Positions 45,793 through 58,700 are shown, counted from the first letter of the stretch. The stretch: DNA of 64,000 nt from Halocafeteria seosinensis (GCA_001687465.1 LVLI01000079.1:1-64000); one strand, 5' to 3'. Translations and numbers: made by a program. The notes: a model not told the origin generated them from the sequence alone.

Positions 45793-48719
45793 ATGGCGGC
45801 AACCACACCCTCTTCGTCGCATTCACAGAGACTTACGGACGAGAAGGCCGTAGTGGTGGTGTTTGCAGCGTTTGGGACTCTCGGAGATGTTCTCCCTTTG
45901 GCGCGGTTAGCGGTGCGATTGACCGCAAAACAGGAGGCCCTTAACATCTATTTTGCAGCCCCGGCAGCATTACAGGTACGTGGGCGGGGTCCTGAGCTGG
46001 CTAATGGTTAAATTATGTCGTAATGATGGAGGAGTGACTGTGTGCAGGAGACGGTTTGGACAGCTTTGGAATTCGACTGCCACTTAGGAGGCCACCCTTC
46101 ACCCAACCGGCTGTCGTGGGTATGGATCAATATTCCAACCATCGTGTCGCGGACAGAGGCTACAGACGAAGACACTGCAGTGTTTGAATCGTAAGTGTTC
46201 CAACAAAAGTAAAAGCCCGAATTGATGGCGTATAAATTCTCGGTGGAATTGGACGGATGCAGACTTTACTATCGGAAGGCTGAGTTCCATAAGCTGGAAT
46301 CAACTATTTCACGGAATCGCCCAGCTTTGGTTGTATTCAACCTCTTCTGCCTGGAGGCATGGCATTTGGCTTTTGCCGTCGGTTGCAAGGCAGTGGCATG
46401 TCATCCCTACTTGATTCCACAGCATCCTTCCGAGGACGAACGGACGCAGCTACTACAACGGAGCCCGCAAATATGTGCCTCCTTGACGCGGAATATAGCG
46501 GGCTGTTTGACGCTTTCTGAGTTCGATTTTTGGGCTTGGCCTCTGTTGAACGTTGCGAGATGGAAAACAATGTGGCTAGAGTACCTGAAACCGAAATTTG
46601 GCAGGAGCCCACCTTGGCACTTCTACGCCTTACCATCCACGACGTTATTGATATGTGGTGAGTTCGGCGCATTGACAACCCTTCTTCTGCATGATTATAT
46701 AGTTCGTTTTGTCTCGCTTACAGGAGATCCTCATCTAACCCGTAGGGAAGAGCACTGGCCTTCCTCAGTGAGAATACTACCGTTCCCAAACCTATATGAG
46801 GAAGACACAAAGGAAACTGTGTATATGCTCTCTGATACTAAAGGAGACATATCGCAACAACCTATTTGTGTTTCTTTCGGCGCATCGGCCAAGAGTTTAA
46901 GCGATGATGAACTCCTGTACCGCCTGATTCTAGTAGCAGTCGCTCTGCATGAACTCGATCTCTGGGCGTTTTGGTTATGCGACACCGATTCGCATGAATT
47001 CAACGTATGGAAGTCGTGCTTATGTTACACCGCCATCGCTGGTTTCCTCTCCCATGACTTTTGCAACAGCTGCATAGATGGATACCACCAGCGCCCGGAG
47101 GATCTTTTGGGGTTCTTATCTTCTTTAGCGTCAATGCGAGAAAGGATCATGGAGACATCCATGTCTTTCAATTTGTCAGAGAATCTTTCTAAGAAGCCAG
47201 TCGGTCTTCTGTTGCTTGAACGTATCGTTCCAGTCCCCTTCTATTTGCCCCTTGAAAAGCTGCTACCACAATGTAGTTTGCTGATGCATCACGGTGGAAG
47301 CGGAACGAGTATTACTGCCGCCGCAATGGGAACAAAGCAGATTATTATACCCTCCTTCTTTGATCAATATTGGTGGGGAGAGCGGCTGGAGAATCTTGGT
47401 GTAGCCCTCCAGGTACCTTACAATACCATAGAGAGCAATCCTAATATTGCTCAAATCGACGTAGGTTCGGTGTTGTTGCCTTTTCAACTCTCGTGCATTA
47501 GGAATCAGTCGAGGAAACTTTCCACGATTATGTCTAAGGCCCTGGAGAGCGACAGTGACAAGTATAATGAGCTTCAGGATATTTTGGGGAAGAACACTGG
47601 ACAGACCACGGTTTCGGAACTGTATGAACTCTTGTCTACGTCTCGAGATTCTAGCGAGACCGCAGAATGTTGGGGGTTGGCATTACCAGTCAAGCCGAGA
47701 ACGACTGTTTGTTGTTGCACCGGCGACGCATGTAACGCTCAGTACCAAAGTAGCAGAGCGGAATCAACGATGAAAAGAATGTTATCGCTATCCTCCACCT
47801 GCTCATTGTGTAACTCCGCTCATGTCTGTTCGATGGATGGCAAGAGAGAAACTGGCGAAATCATGGAAGAAGTATTTGTGGATAGCGTCTATTACCCCGA
47901 AGAAATTGAGGACTTGCAGCTATTCACAAAGTCCTCCCTTAATGTTCTCGATATCGGGAGTAATATTGGTGTATTTATCAGCTGGGTCAACGCGAGGAGA
48001 CCCGAGAATTCTCGTACGCAGTATGTAGCTGTAGAACCTGTGGAAGACAACTTCCAATATCTGCGAGCCAATATGTACCTGCGTGGAATTTCTGCCACAA
48101 CTGTGGACACTCAGTCTCTCCAGGTAGCGGAACAGAATACTTGTGCATATTTGTACAACGCTCTAGCCTGGCAGGACGATGACGGGGATCAAACTATACG
48201 CCACTACCTATCGGTGCCAGGTAACTCCACGTGCTTTCCTGAACTGCGAGAAAAGAGCATTGATAGTCATAGCGAAGTGTTCAGGAAGTATCAGGTAAGG
48301 GATGCATAGTCTTGTTACCGTTCTGTATGTTTTATCTTGTATATATATATATGGTATATGTATCTTGCATCATAACACAGGACCTAAAATGTAAAACATT
48401 GACAATCCCCTCTATCTTGGAGATGTTTCATAGGGAACCTGTGGATATTCTCAAGATAGACGTTGAAGGAGCCGAGCTAGCCATATTGAAAGGAATGACG
48501 GGCCGCGATTTCGCCTTGGTAAAATACCTCGTATTGGAGATGCATCCTCCCTGGGAAAATATAAGGGCGACAATTGAATACATCGCTGGACAGGATGTCT
48601 TCGACGAGATCCTTTTAAAGCGCGACGCGCGTTTGTGTTCCCACAGTGTGTCCCTTTCCCTCGACTCAAGGATGTGCGAACAAAGCAATTGGTACTTCTA
48701 TGCATGGATTCAATCCTGA
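45793..48719 (+). CDS. GT1-type glycosyltransferase fused to an FkbM methyltransferase
   Basis: Exons: 45793-45975, 46048-46190, 46263-46657, 46724-48294 and 48381-48719, giving 876 aa. The start is the ATG at 45793. The N-terminal half is a GT-B glycosyltransferase like sterol/UDP-glucosyltransferases: FGTLGDVLPLARLAVRL, CHLGGHPS, VCVSFGASAKSLSDDELL, then the donor-site motif MHHGGSGTSITAAAMGTKQ (about 428) with FFDQYWWGERLENLGVA. A Cys-rich linker (about 560-610) leads to an FkbM-family SAM-dependent methyltransferase: NVLDIGSNIGVF (about 647), VAVEPVEDNFQYLRANM and DILKIDVEGAELAILKGM (about 786). Both halves share the large fourth exon, so the fusion is not a gene-model artefact. One enzyme might glycosylate and then O-methylate a sterol, lipid or sugar; the substrate is unknown. 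Confidence 0.85.
48344..48357 (+). repeat. Short (TA)n run in a GT1-FkbM intron
   Basis: A short TATATATATATA stretch inside the intron 48295-48380, before the CACAG acceptor. Simple sequence only. Confidence 0.7.
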
Positions 48720-48737
48720 AAGAGAAATACAGTTTGT

Positions 48738-49347
48738 TCAATCTTCGGCTTCAGCCGATGGGAAGACGTTCTCACTGATCAATCCAGCTAACTCGGGGCC
48801 ATTGGCGCCATGTACCTTCCCTATCACAACATTATGCTGCAAGGTCAATACATAAGAATCTTCGAGAGGAGGGACAGTCCAGTGGAAATGGGAAGATGTT
48901 CACACCAACCTTGAAAACAACCAACATTGGCTTACAGCCTTCAGGAACTGGAGGCAGTTGCTCCCGTAAACTGTCAGAGATCTTAGACTTGGGAAGCTGC
49001 ACCAATTAACACAGAACTTCTGAGATCAGCGCTCTTCACCATATGTATGGTACTTGCACTTACTGCAAATAGTTTTACTCTGGACTCGAAATCGTCTAAA
49101 TCAATTAACAGTCGGTTGTACGTGGGATCCATGACTGAGCAATATCCACACCAGTCCTCAAAAATATCCACCACTGTATTCACTCAATACCCATACGGCT
49201 AACCAAGAGGTGTATTTCCGTAAAGAGGGTAGTCAGAAGCAAAGCCATCTTACCGATGAGCATCTGATCGCTCTTGTCGATCCATTGTTGGAGTTCATCC
49301 ACCGAGTCCAATTCCGTCACAAGCTTTTTGAGAGCGCGCGGAGGCAT
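48738..49347 (-). CDS. Thioredoxin, axonemal-dynein/NME8-like
   Basis: Exons: 49347-49254, 49173-49064, 48996-48910 and 48836-48738, giving 129 aa. The fold and active site are plain: VVDIFEDWCGYCSVMDPTY (Cys40 and Cys43), then GCKPMLVVFK (cis-Pro region) and IGKVHGANGPELAGLI. The WCGYC site and the GANGPEL ending resemble the thioredoxin domain of NME8/TXNDC3 and the thioredoxin-like light chains of outer-arm dynein, more than the WCGPC housekeeping thioredoxins. If so, it is a redox-sensitive flagellar subunit, which would fit the SF-assemblin gene in this window. The third donor (GTTGGT) is weak, but only that join gives the family sequence. Its stop lies 18 bp from the GT1-FkbM stop on the other strand. 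Confidence 0.85.
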
Positions 49348-49636
49348 CTTTTCCCGTCTTTTTCAGTGCTCAGAAGAAATACCTCAAAGGAGCAGATAAT
49401 CCAGCAGCTAAATAGCGTGCCACAGCGTGTAGGTTGACGTCGATAGAGTTTCAATACACACACTTGTCAGTCCTCATCATAAACCAATCCGTTAATTCGT
49501 TCCTCAAGTCGCCGCAAAGTTTGTTGCTTTGAGAACCTGTAACTTCACAGGATGTTTAAAGACCACACACCCCCCCCCCAGTATTGGCCTTTGGATTCAC
49601 CGTTGCTAATTTTTTAGGGCCGAATCCACAACCGCA

Positions 49637-50531
49637 ATGGGGTCTTTGATACTACCGGTTCTGGTGGGGATCCTCCTCACGACCCCGTACATGTACATCG
49701 TAATAACAGGACACCAATTCATCAATATCCTTGGATCGGCGTTCTTGAAGGCCGTCCCGATTCTCTGGCTGGCATCCGCATGTTATGCTCTACAGACGAC
49801 GATCACGGCCAGCAAAAGGAACGAAGGCCAGAATAAGGAGACCACAGAGGGAAGTAAGAAATCATATGCTAAGAATATTGCTATTGGACTCGTCTTCTCT
49901 GCGTTTGGCGATGCAAGTCTGGTACGACCCTACCCAAAGATTTCCTTCGGCTGATGGCTGCCACAGCATGACATTCAATGATTTACCATTGCAGGAATTA
50001 GCGGGCAACAATGAGACTATCTTTGTTGGAGGATTGGCCTCATTTCTCGTGGCGCATCTCTTCTATAGTCGTGCATTTATGATTCCCAACTGGAGCGTCA
50101 ACTTTAGATTCCTTGCTGGTGTCGGTACATGTAAGGATTGACGGTCAAGGCTGTCACAGGTTTGCTATGCGACACTTCCTTTTCCTTCTGCTGTTTTCCA
50201 TGTCGCAGATATGCTCATAGTTCTCTACCATATTATACCCACTGTGGAGCAAAATCTCGTGGGGCCAGTGGCGGTCTACGGTTGCGTTATTGGGATCATG
50301 CTTCACAACTCGATGGTGCGTACTGCCTCAAGCGCAACTTACTTCTTTTCCTTAGCAGGCGCAACAGTGTTCACCATCTCGGATACTATTCTCTCGTTTG
50401 ACAAATTCGCTATGCCCGGGAAGATCCCTAATGCTCACCTCATTGTGATGGTCACCTACTACATCGCCCAAATTCTGATAACTTTGAGCGTCAGTGGACC
50501 AGTAATTATTGCTACCAAAAAGGGCAAATAA
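49637..50531 (+). CDS. TMEM86/YhhN-family membrane protein (lysoplasmalogenase-like)
   Basis: Exons: 49637-49921, 49995-50130 and 50209-50531, giving 247 aa. It is nearly all membrane helix (about eight segments). Family landmarks: GLVFSAFGDASL, GGLASFLVAHLFYSRAF, VAVYGCVIGIML, and the pair TVFTISDTILSFDKF and TYYIAQILI; the conserved Asp residues in FGDA and ISDT are the usual catalytic candidates. Animal TMEM86 cleaves the vinyl-ether bond of lysoplasmalogens in the ER; members outside animals are less well understood. It ends with KKGK, which may be an ER-retrieval-like tail. Divergent from the thioredoxin gene by 289 bp, which includes a run of ten or so C residues near 49570. It converges on CCT1 with 76 bp between stops. 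Confidence 0.88.
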
Positions 50532-50607
50532 AACGGAAGCAAGAAATCCAAATACGATATCTATGTGTATTTTGATTATGATTTCAGGCAGTAAGCATTT
50601 TTAGTAC

Positions 50608-53023
50608 TTAGTAATAACCTTGCTGCTGCCGCTGTTGTTTCTCTTCTTCCGAGGTGATCTTTATATGATCATCAATGCGGAGGATGCTGATTGCTGCTTC
50701 TGTAGCGAACCTAAGACTCTTCACTTTACTCATAGTAGGCTCAACGACACCCTGCTCCATATTATCGACGATCTTCCCCTGCACAAGGTCCAGTCCGTAA
50801 AAGCGGTACTGCTCCTTTCCTTCTTTGTGCTGTGCTGTATTATGATATGCCTGCAGCTGCGATACCAACTCAGTGGCGTCCTTCGCTGCATTCATTGCCA
50901 ATGTCTTCGGGATAACCAGCAGAGCTTCTGCAAACTCCTTGATTGCCAGCTGCTCTCTAGTTCCAAGGGTCGTGGCAAAATTTTCTAGGTATATCGACAG
51001 GGCGGCTTCCACGGAACCACCTCCTGCTACAAGACTCTTGCTTTCGATCACTCTCTTCACAACACACAGCACATCGTGAATAGATCGATCCATTTCGTCA
51101 AGCATAAATTCGTTGGCACCACGCAAGACGATACTTGCTGCGCGTTCGCTACTGCAACCACGGATGAAGATCAGTTCTCCATCTCCCACAGCCTCTTGGC
51201 TGACCTCCTTCGCTGTTCCCAGCTGTGAGGGATCCACTGATTCTTCACCCTCCACATCAGCGAGATTGGGAAGAACTGTCCCACCGGTGGCTGTGGCAAT
51301 CCTGTTAAGATCAGCCTTTTTGCATCGTCGAACACCCATAACGCCAGCCTCCACTAGATACTTCATACAGAAATCATCGATTGCTTTTGTCGTCAGGATC
51401 ACGTTAGCGCCGGCAGCAATAATCTTCTGTATTTTTTCTTTCGTAATGTCCGCTTCACGGTTTCTAATGTCTTCGAGTTTTTCCGGATCATTCACCAGTA
51501 CTTGGATGCCCATTTGCATTCTGTGTTTCTGTAAGTTGAAGTCTAACAGTGCGATTTTCGCATTGTTGACGTGCCTGCAAGTGCATACACAAGACAGTTT
51601 ATAGACATAAAAGACAGCGAAGACACAATGTGACTGACTTACTTGGGCATTTGCTGGGCAGCGCGGGTGCAATTTAGGGCAAATCCGTTAACAAGAATAC
51701 TCTCATGCCCGCTTCGGCCCTGGCTCTTCAGGATGTTGATGGCATTGATGTTGCATTTCGCCTTTCCTTCGCTTTCAGTTTTAATGGAATTGCAAGCATC
51801 CACACAAATATTTGCGAAGTAATCAGCATCACTACCGATCATCTTGGAAGACATAGCAGTCTGCATAGGAGAGAAAGATGTACTACGTCTTCGGGATGTA
51901 ACGAAACCCAAGAGGGATAACACTTACTTTCGCTGCTGAGATAAGAAAACTTCGTTCCATCTTTCCCGACGGCACGATCAAATATTCCTGTACAAGGAGG
52001 TCCCATTTCGATTTCATTTCTACCGACCGGAGTAACCAGAGTGTTCCCTACCTTGATGTACTTAATGGACTCTTTCATGGCTAAGCGGTAGCCCGCCATG
52101 ATGTTCGTTGCATGGATTTTGTTGCGTACAAGGTCATTGGCACGCTGTAAAAGAGTATTTCCAGCATCCTTGAAACGATCAAACTTGAGAACGCTGTAGG
52201 AGCGGGTAGCTTACACGAAGAAGTTCAGCAGCGATAATTACTACCGAAGTGGTACCATCTCCAACTTCCTGATCTTGCATATCAGCTAGTTCTACAAGGA
52301 TCTGTCCAGTGCCAAAAACGTAACGTGGCAACAGAGTAGCAACTTAAGACATCATGAACTGCTACTACATACTTTAGCAGCAGGATGTTCCACTTCCAGT
52401 TGCTTCAAAATTGTAGCTCCGTCGTTAGTAATGGTAACCTCGCCAATATCATCCACCTGATTCAGAAAGGACAAGGAAGTGCTGGTGAATAAAACAATTT
52501 TCCCCAAGTCTAAACCCATCATGGAAGTACACGTACAAGCATCTTATCAAGGCCTACGGGCCCAAGACTGGATTTGACAATATTGGCGATCGCCATGCAA
52601 GCAGTGACTGTAAAGACAACGTAAACGCAATTTTGTCAAGCACTCCAACTCTCAAAACGAGGAGGAGGAGTTATCATGAGCTACATACTGTTCTGTGTGC
52701 GAACATCTTGCCCTGCATATCATGAAAACAAGGTAATGAGCTCACGTATGTATTTCAAATTGAGGTTGGGGACTTTGGAACAACAAAAACAAGCTAGGTT
52801 GCCAGTTGCCCCTTGTCCTCCCCCCTTCGGAAAACTACAAAAACACCAAGGGGCACATGGAGCTGTCCAGGAGCTCAAATTCAAAAATGAGCGCCTTGGA
52901 TTGCTTTCTGACTGATTTCGGGGGACACCTTTTGATTCTCCCTACCAAGAAAATATGAAACATATTCTCTGATTGAACATAGGACATACCTGTTGTACGC
53001 TCTCCGTCAATGGAAAGAGACAT
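50608..53023 (-). CDS. CCT1: CCT1 (TCP-1 alpha), cytosolic chaperonin subunit
   Basis: One of eight subunits of the TRiC/CCT ring that folds actin, tubulin and other proteins with ATP. Nine exons: 53023-52990, 52712-52689, 52607-52537, 52456-52373, 52301-52215, 52144-52052, 51987-51928, 51860-51643 and 51574-50608, giving 545 aa, the normal length. The start [19 protein letters not shown] spans exons 1-2; exon 2 is only 24 nt. ATP-site motifs: [51 protein letters not shown] and [16 protein letters not shown]. Alpha-subunit features include [30 protein letters not shown] and IASATGGT-type apical residues ending [13 protein letters not shown]. Intron 1 is long (277 nt). Divergent from PRMT5. 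Confidence 0.97.
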
Positions 53024-53403
53024 TTTGGTTGGTTGGAGTGCTAAACCCGGGGTCGTTAAGCTTCTGAATCCGACAGGGACTCTCCAATATGCAAACTGTG
53101 CTAAAGATAAGCGTAAAGAGTATGCACTGTTATTTCTGTCTGACCGATCAAACATACAGCGAGATAGTGAGCTAAACGAAGGGGAAATGATTGCCTGTGT
53201 TATCCTGACGAAATGATTGCACTGTCCGAAAGAGTCTGAGACCTTTGGGTACTCATTGTACTACTCAATGAGACCACATGTCCTTGTTACATCTCCTAGG
53301 AGGCTAATTTCGTACACCAGGGAAGACAAGATAGCGGTAATCACCGCTGTGGCAAAGCAAGTGGCAATTAGTCAGCGTGTTTGTTGCCCGGGGGGAAAAG
53401 ACA
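53024..53403. promoter_or_regulatory. Divergent upstream region of CCT1 and PRMT5
   Basis: 380 bp between the two start codons (53023 minus, 53404 plus). No distinct element is recognisable by eye. Confidence 0.5.
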
Positions 53404-55725
53404 ATGTCTTCACGTAACTCTGATTCGGGGAGACGCCGGGTCTCCGTAGGATTGGACCTTCCAAACCCGATTACTGATCTCCATAATCAAATGGATGATG
53501 CTGCAGGCCATGGTTTTGACTTTTTGTGCTCCTATGTCATACATAACGAGTACAAATCTCACAAGGGAGACGCTGAGGGAACCATAATGGATACCTTCAC
53601 ACACAGGGACCCTGTCTTGAACAATGGCAAATGGGCGCAATGCATCGTAGGGAAGCCAGATTTGTCCCATCTGAAGGAGGAGTTCGGTCGCTCAGAAGCG
53701 GAAACCAAGGGAGTCTTGGAGCGAATGATATCGTTTTGCTCACACTTCAACATTCCGGCGGTCCAAATTCCGTGTCCGACCCATTTGGACTTCGGATTCT
53801 CCCGGATGATGTATTATTTGGCTCATGAGTATCCGGCAGTCCAGATATGGATGCATGTCAAAGTTTCCAACGATAACATCGAACAAGCTGAAACTCTCCA
53901 GAGAAATACCTATTCAGATGCTGTCATCGGTGGTGGACAAGCTGCCCAGCAGCATTCGACTAACCGGTGGATGCATTCTGTGGGATACACTTTAACTAGC
54001 CCGGGCGCTGTGGACACACAACAAGAGGGTATTAAGAGTTGCCGAGCGACGAAATTGACGTGGGATACATGGAATCAACTACGGATGGCATGTGAACACC
54101 ATCCGAACCTGAACTTGTGCCTGGAACTGGGTAAGGAATTACCGGAAGAACGAGAGGTGGAGAAATGGATAGGTGAACCCGTAAAAGCAGCAATCTTGCC
54201 GACAGGCATATTCTTGACAAATAAGCAGGGGTATCCAACTTTGACGAAGCGACATCAAAACTTTGTTAGGAGTCTATACAACCTGGGTATCCAGTTTATC
54301 ATCCGGCCGAAGCACGGGGAGCAAGTGGAGCTTCGACATTATCTTCAGTACATTGCGCATGCCATATCCAAACTTCCCCCAAAAACGGATAAAGATGAGT
54401 TTGAGGAACCATATTATGACGTTCTGCAGGTACGTGTCCTCTGCGCTGTCAGCGGGGTAGCTCAAGGGAAGTGTATGCAAACGTTTCGATTGTGCAGTCT
54501 CCTTTGCAACCACTGAAAGACCATTTGGACTCTTCCACATACGAAGTCTTTGAAACAGATCCAGTAAAATATTCGCAGTACCAGCAAGCGCTTGATAAAG
54601 CTTTAGCTGATACTCCGGCAGTTTCTGAAGTAGTCGTCATGGTGGTTGGTGCGGGAAGAGGACCCCTCGTTCGGTGCTCGCTGCAAGCGGGTCAGAACTC
54701 TAACAGAAAGGTGAAAGTTTACGCAGTGGAGAAAAACCCAAATGCTGTTATAACGTACGTTTGTATTGATGTATTATAGTGTCCGTTGAGTAGATCACAG
54801 CTCCTAAACTCTTGACAGTCTGCGAAACTTACGACGCTTGGAAGGATGGGGCAACAAGGTAGAAATAGTTGAGACAGATATGAGGAACTGGAATGCCCCC
54901 GAACAGGTTAGTAGGCCCTTGTCTTGTATGAATTGTATGTTTAAACTTACTGCAACTCTTTTGGCTACCTCAGGCTGACGTTATTGTTTCAGAGCTGCTC
55001 GGATCTTTTGGCGATAACGAACTGTCACCGGAGTGTTTGGATGGCGCTCAGCGACATCTCAAGTGTAAGCATCCTCATTGTCGATATCCCTAGCACTATT
55101 GCTCACTCTTTCTTTTTCTTTCTTATGTCCAGCAACGGGCATAAGCATACCTACGGCGTACACGTCGTACGTTGCTCCTGTGTTGTCTTCCAAACTGTGG
55201 AATGAAGTTTACACCATCGGACATGAGCGGAAGCACTTTGAAACACCATACGTTTGCAAGCTGTATAACCACTTTCAGATTGCGCATCCGGAGCCTTGTT
55301 TCACCTTTGTGCACCCAAGTGGCAATCACCCATCAAATCCGTGGACACTGCTTTCCTGCTCTGCTGAAGTCTCCAATTCTCAGTGTGTTGATCATACAAA
55401 TCGACGAGGCACCGCATGCAGATTCGTAAGTGACTGCAATGCTGCTGTACACGGTTTTGCTGGGTACTTTGATGCTCAGTTGTATAAGGATGTCTATTTA
55501 AGCATTCATCCAACGACACATTCACCCGAAATGTTCAGTTGGTTCCCTATCTTCATCCCTATCCGGCACCCGTTTACTGTGTCCCGTGGTGACTGCATTG
55601 CATTCCATATTAGCCGTGAGCTTTCTGGAAAAGCAGTATGGTATGAATGGGCAGTAGCCAAAAATGAGGAATTTGTTTGCTCGCTTCATAACCCTGGTGG
55701 AAGAAGCTACAGTATTGCACTATAG
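53404..55725 (+). CDS. PRMT5: PRMT5, type II protein arginine methyltransferase
   Basis: Makes symmetric dimethylarginine on histones, Sm proteins and other RNA-binding proteins using SAM; in animals it works with MEP50/WDR77. Exons: 53404-54429, 54498-54754, 54819-54906, 54974-55064 and 55133-55725, giving 684 aa. The N-terminal TIM barrel holds [19 protein letters not shown] and [10 protein letters not shown]. The Rossmann core has [10 protein letters not shown] (SAM site) and [14 protein letters not shown]. The double-E loop is [15 protein letters not shown] (Glu464 and Glu473). The beta-barrel end keeps [44 protein letters not shown] and WYEWAV. All features are those of PRMT5 rather than type I PRMTs. 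The start is the first ATG after an upstream region open from a TTG. Confidence 0.97.
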
Positions 55726-55775
55726 TATAAACCCACGACAAATACAGACATCAGTCCGGACAGGGCATGTTCTCT

Positions 55776-58700
55776 TTATCGTCCAGCTGATGCAGCAACT
55801 CGCCGTAAATAGTCAATCTCTTGAACTATATCACCTCGGGCACGGCTACTGTCAGAGGTTTCTTGCTCCTGCTGCGCGCCGTTATGGATGTGCGAACTCG
55901 GTGGACGCGCAGAGCGTGACTCACTGCGATATAGCTTGGCTATTAAATCTTTGAGGGTCTCATTTTCCTTCTCCAGTTCCCTAGAGCGCTGCTCATGTCT
56001 TTTCAACGCTTCAGCTGTCTCTTGCTGTAACCACTGCGTTCCATGTTGAAACCTCCCCGATTCTCGGTCGCTGCGATGCCTTCCCGTCGAAGATTTCGAC
56101 CGACGCGGCTTCGACTGCTTGCCTCTCATGTTCCTGAAGAGTGAGCTACGATTTCTGTCTTCTGACGAAACTTGGAAGCCACGAGTAACTGTCTGCTGCG
56201 TTGGAGATGAAGGGCGCCATGGAGGAGGCGTCTTGTGGGGTGTCAAACGAGAGACTCGGAGACGCCTCGAGGTGGACGGCTGCTCCCATGGCAACGACCG
56301 GCCATGCCCTGTTTCCCTATAATTAGGCTCGCCCCCACTTTGCCTAAGACTACGAGGGCCCTTGTGCGGACTAGACACAGTAGGCAAATCCATTGGAGAA
56401 TTCTCCGAACTATTGGCAGCATCGATGTTCACGCGCAAACGCGTCCGCTTCTGTCCGTTCGCCCCGTTGCGCGAACTGGTATTCTGGCTATGAAATGCAG
56501 TCTGCTTTACATCAACAATGCCCTGAAGTCGCGCGCGCTCCTCTTCGAGCTGAGCAACTGCCTTCTTCAACTGCCGTTCCTTTTCTCCAATGGTATAGAG
56601 AAGTTGCTCGCTCTTCCTCAAGTGCTCTAACTCATCAGTGTAGCCATTCGAATTTGACTCTGCAGTCACCTGAGTATAAAGATGGGTCAGGCAGTTCACT
56701 GCTTCCGCAACCTGTTTTTGAGTGCTTCGTAAGACAAATAGCATCGTTGAAACGCTTCGAGTTGCGTCGCTGTTATCACGTGTTTCCACGCGGGGCTCGC
56801 GACGTCGCTGCGAACAAAATCTTCGAAACGCTCGCTGGATACGCAATGCGGCATTCACTTGAGCATCAACGCTATTAGACGTGTCGCGCTTGCTTGGTTC
56901 CGAACGCAGAAGCCCATCTTGTGAGATGATTTGTTGTCCACTCCGTTCATTGTGTCTCCCACGCGTATTCCTCCAGTTCTGGGCCAACCATCGATCGAGA
57001 GCCTGGCCATATGAAATGTTATACTCTTTTGCAAGCCTTAGAATTTCGGTGGAGAAGACTTCTTCACTCTTGTTTCCAAATCCACCAGTATCTTTAACAT
57101 GGGACCAATCAGTGTCTGATTGTATTGATTGGACATTTTCACGATCAACACCACGGTTTACTCTGTTCCAGAATCGCAGCGCCTCCTCATCAGATAAATT
57201 CTCTGCCTCTGCGGTGTATCTAATCGATTCTGGCAGGACTTGACGATTATTATATGAAAAGTTTATGTCTGTGCTGCTGTCCGTAGTCGTATCATTATGT
57301 AAACTTTGAGAAGGGGAAGCGGTATGGTTTCCGGACTGTTGTCTTCTGCGGAAGGAAGCAGCCAGCGACATCTTAGATATGGTACCACGAGGAGGCGAAA
57401 TTGAAGCACTCGGCGAGTTTTTCTTCTCTTGGTCTTCATATTCCATAGATGTATCTATAGCAAGCCTGGTTTGATCCACTCTCGCGCGCGGCATTCTTGC
57501 TCCCGCAGAGCCGATGTCATCACTAGCATTCTTCGAAGTACGGGCAACCGCTTTTGTATCCGCATCGTCTTGCTTCGAGCCATCGTTTTTATCTGCCTGT
57601 GGAAGATCCTTTGCTTTCAATTGGTTGTTGTCACTTGCAGTGCTTGATTCAGTAACCGAGAACTCTCGAGACACCCTCGGTGAGGCGTGTAGCTTCCCCG
57701 CGGCAGATTGAGGTACCGACGACGAGGAGGACGTCCTTGTACTCGCTTCGTCCGTCGTCCCTACACCAATTGTTGTGCTGTACGCTGGCGTAGAAAGTTG
57801 TTCCTCAGAACTGGACATCGCAGGAGAAGAACTAGTCTTGGAGGAGCTTGCGGAACTGCTAGCAACCTGTTCCGCTTTAGAGTATTCAGTAGTGGACGCA
57901 GAGCCCTGAATACCATCTGTCCCCCGTGCCTCACTAGCATTCGAGGAAGTAGGCTCCTTTGGAGGAGTAGAACTCGTGCCCTTCTCACCTTCCTTGCGTG
58001 GAAAAGCTTGGGTTCCCGATGTGCTTGGCTTGCCGCTTTCGTGAATACTAGAGGTCTTCGCGTGTTTTGATTCAGCACTCGACGACACAGTTTCAGAGTT
58101 TTGTGTAGAGCTCTTGGAGGTTTTAGCATCGGGTTGTTTTCTTGGGATTTCCTCCGACTTCCCAGTCGGGGAGGAACTCGTGGATTCACCAGATGGCTTA
58201 GCAGAGACCTGTCTACTTTCTAACTGAGATGAAACGGCTGTTTGTGATATGGCGCTGCTAGATGTGGTCCTTTCGTTTCCAGAGGACAAAACACCACCGG
58301 AAACACTATCAACGGATTCTGCTGCATTCACCGCTTCCGCACCCGAAGCACGGGGTGTAACCTCCGTAGCATTAGTGAACGTGGAGTCGGTCCCTGTGTC
58401 ATTACTTGACGTTGCTGCGTTCCTTGGCCCAGTTGTCGACGCACTAACTACGGATACGTCACTGGTAGCATCTGTACTTGTCTCTGGACTAGGATCTGCG
58501 TTTGGCACGGACGAAGTCGCATTAGTTGGTCCGGTGGAATTTCCCGGCGATGAAGAGTCCTTTTGGCTGGTGGAGCTTTTGGTCTCGCTGGTACTTGATA
58601 ACACCGTGCCGGCGGATCGAGTAGTGCTCGAGACATTGGCGTTCGATGTAGCGACGCTACTGCCCTTCGATACTGTGGGCCTCGTTGAATGGCCGCTCGA

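Noticed and set aside
47005..47069. Possible intron in the GT1-FkbM gene (GTATGG...CAACAG)
   Set aside because: Removing its 65 nt would break the frame, whereas the unspliced frame stays open into the conserved donor-site motif.
49637..50531. First idea: TRIC-type cation channel
   Set aside because: The SAFGD, ISDT and TYYIAQ motifs and the helix pattern match TMEM86/YhhN instead; no KEV-type TRIC motif is present.
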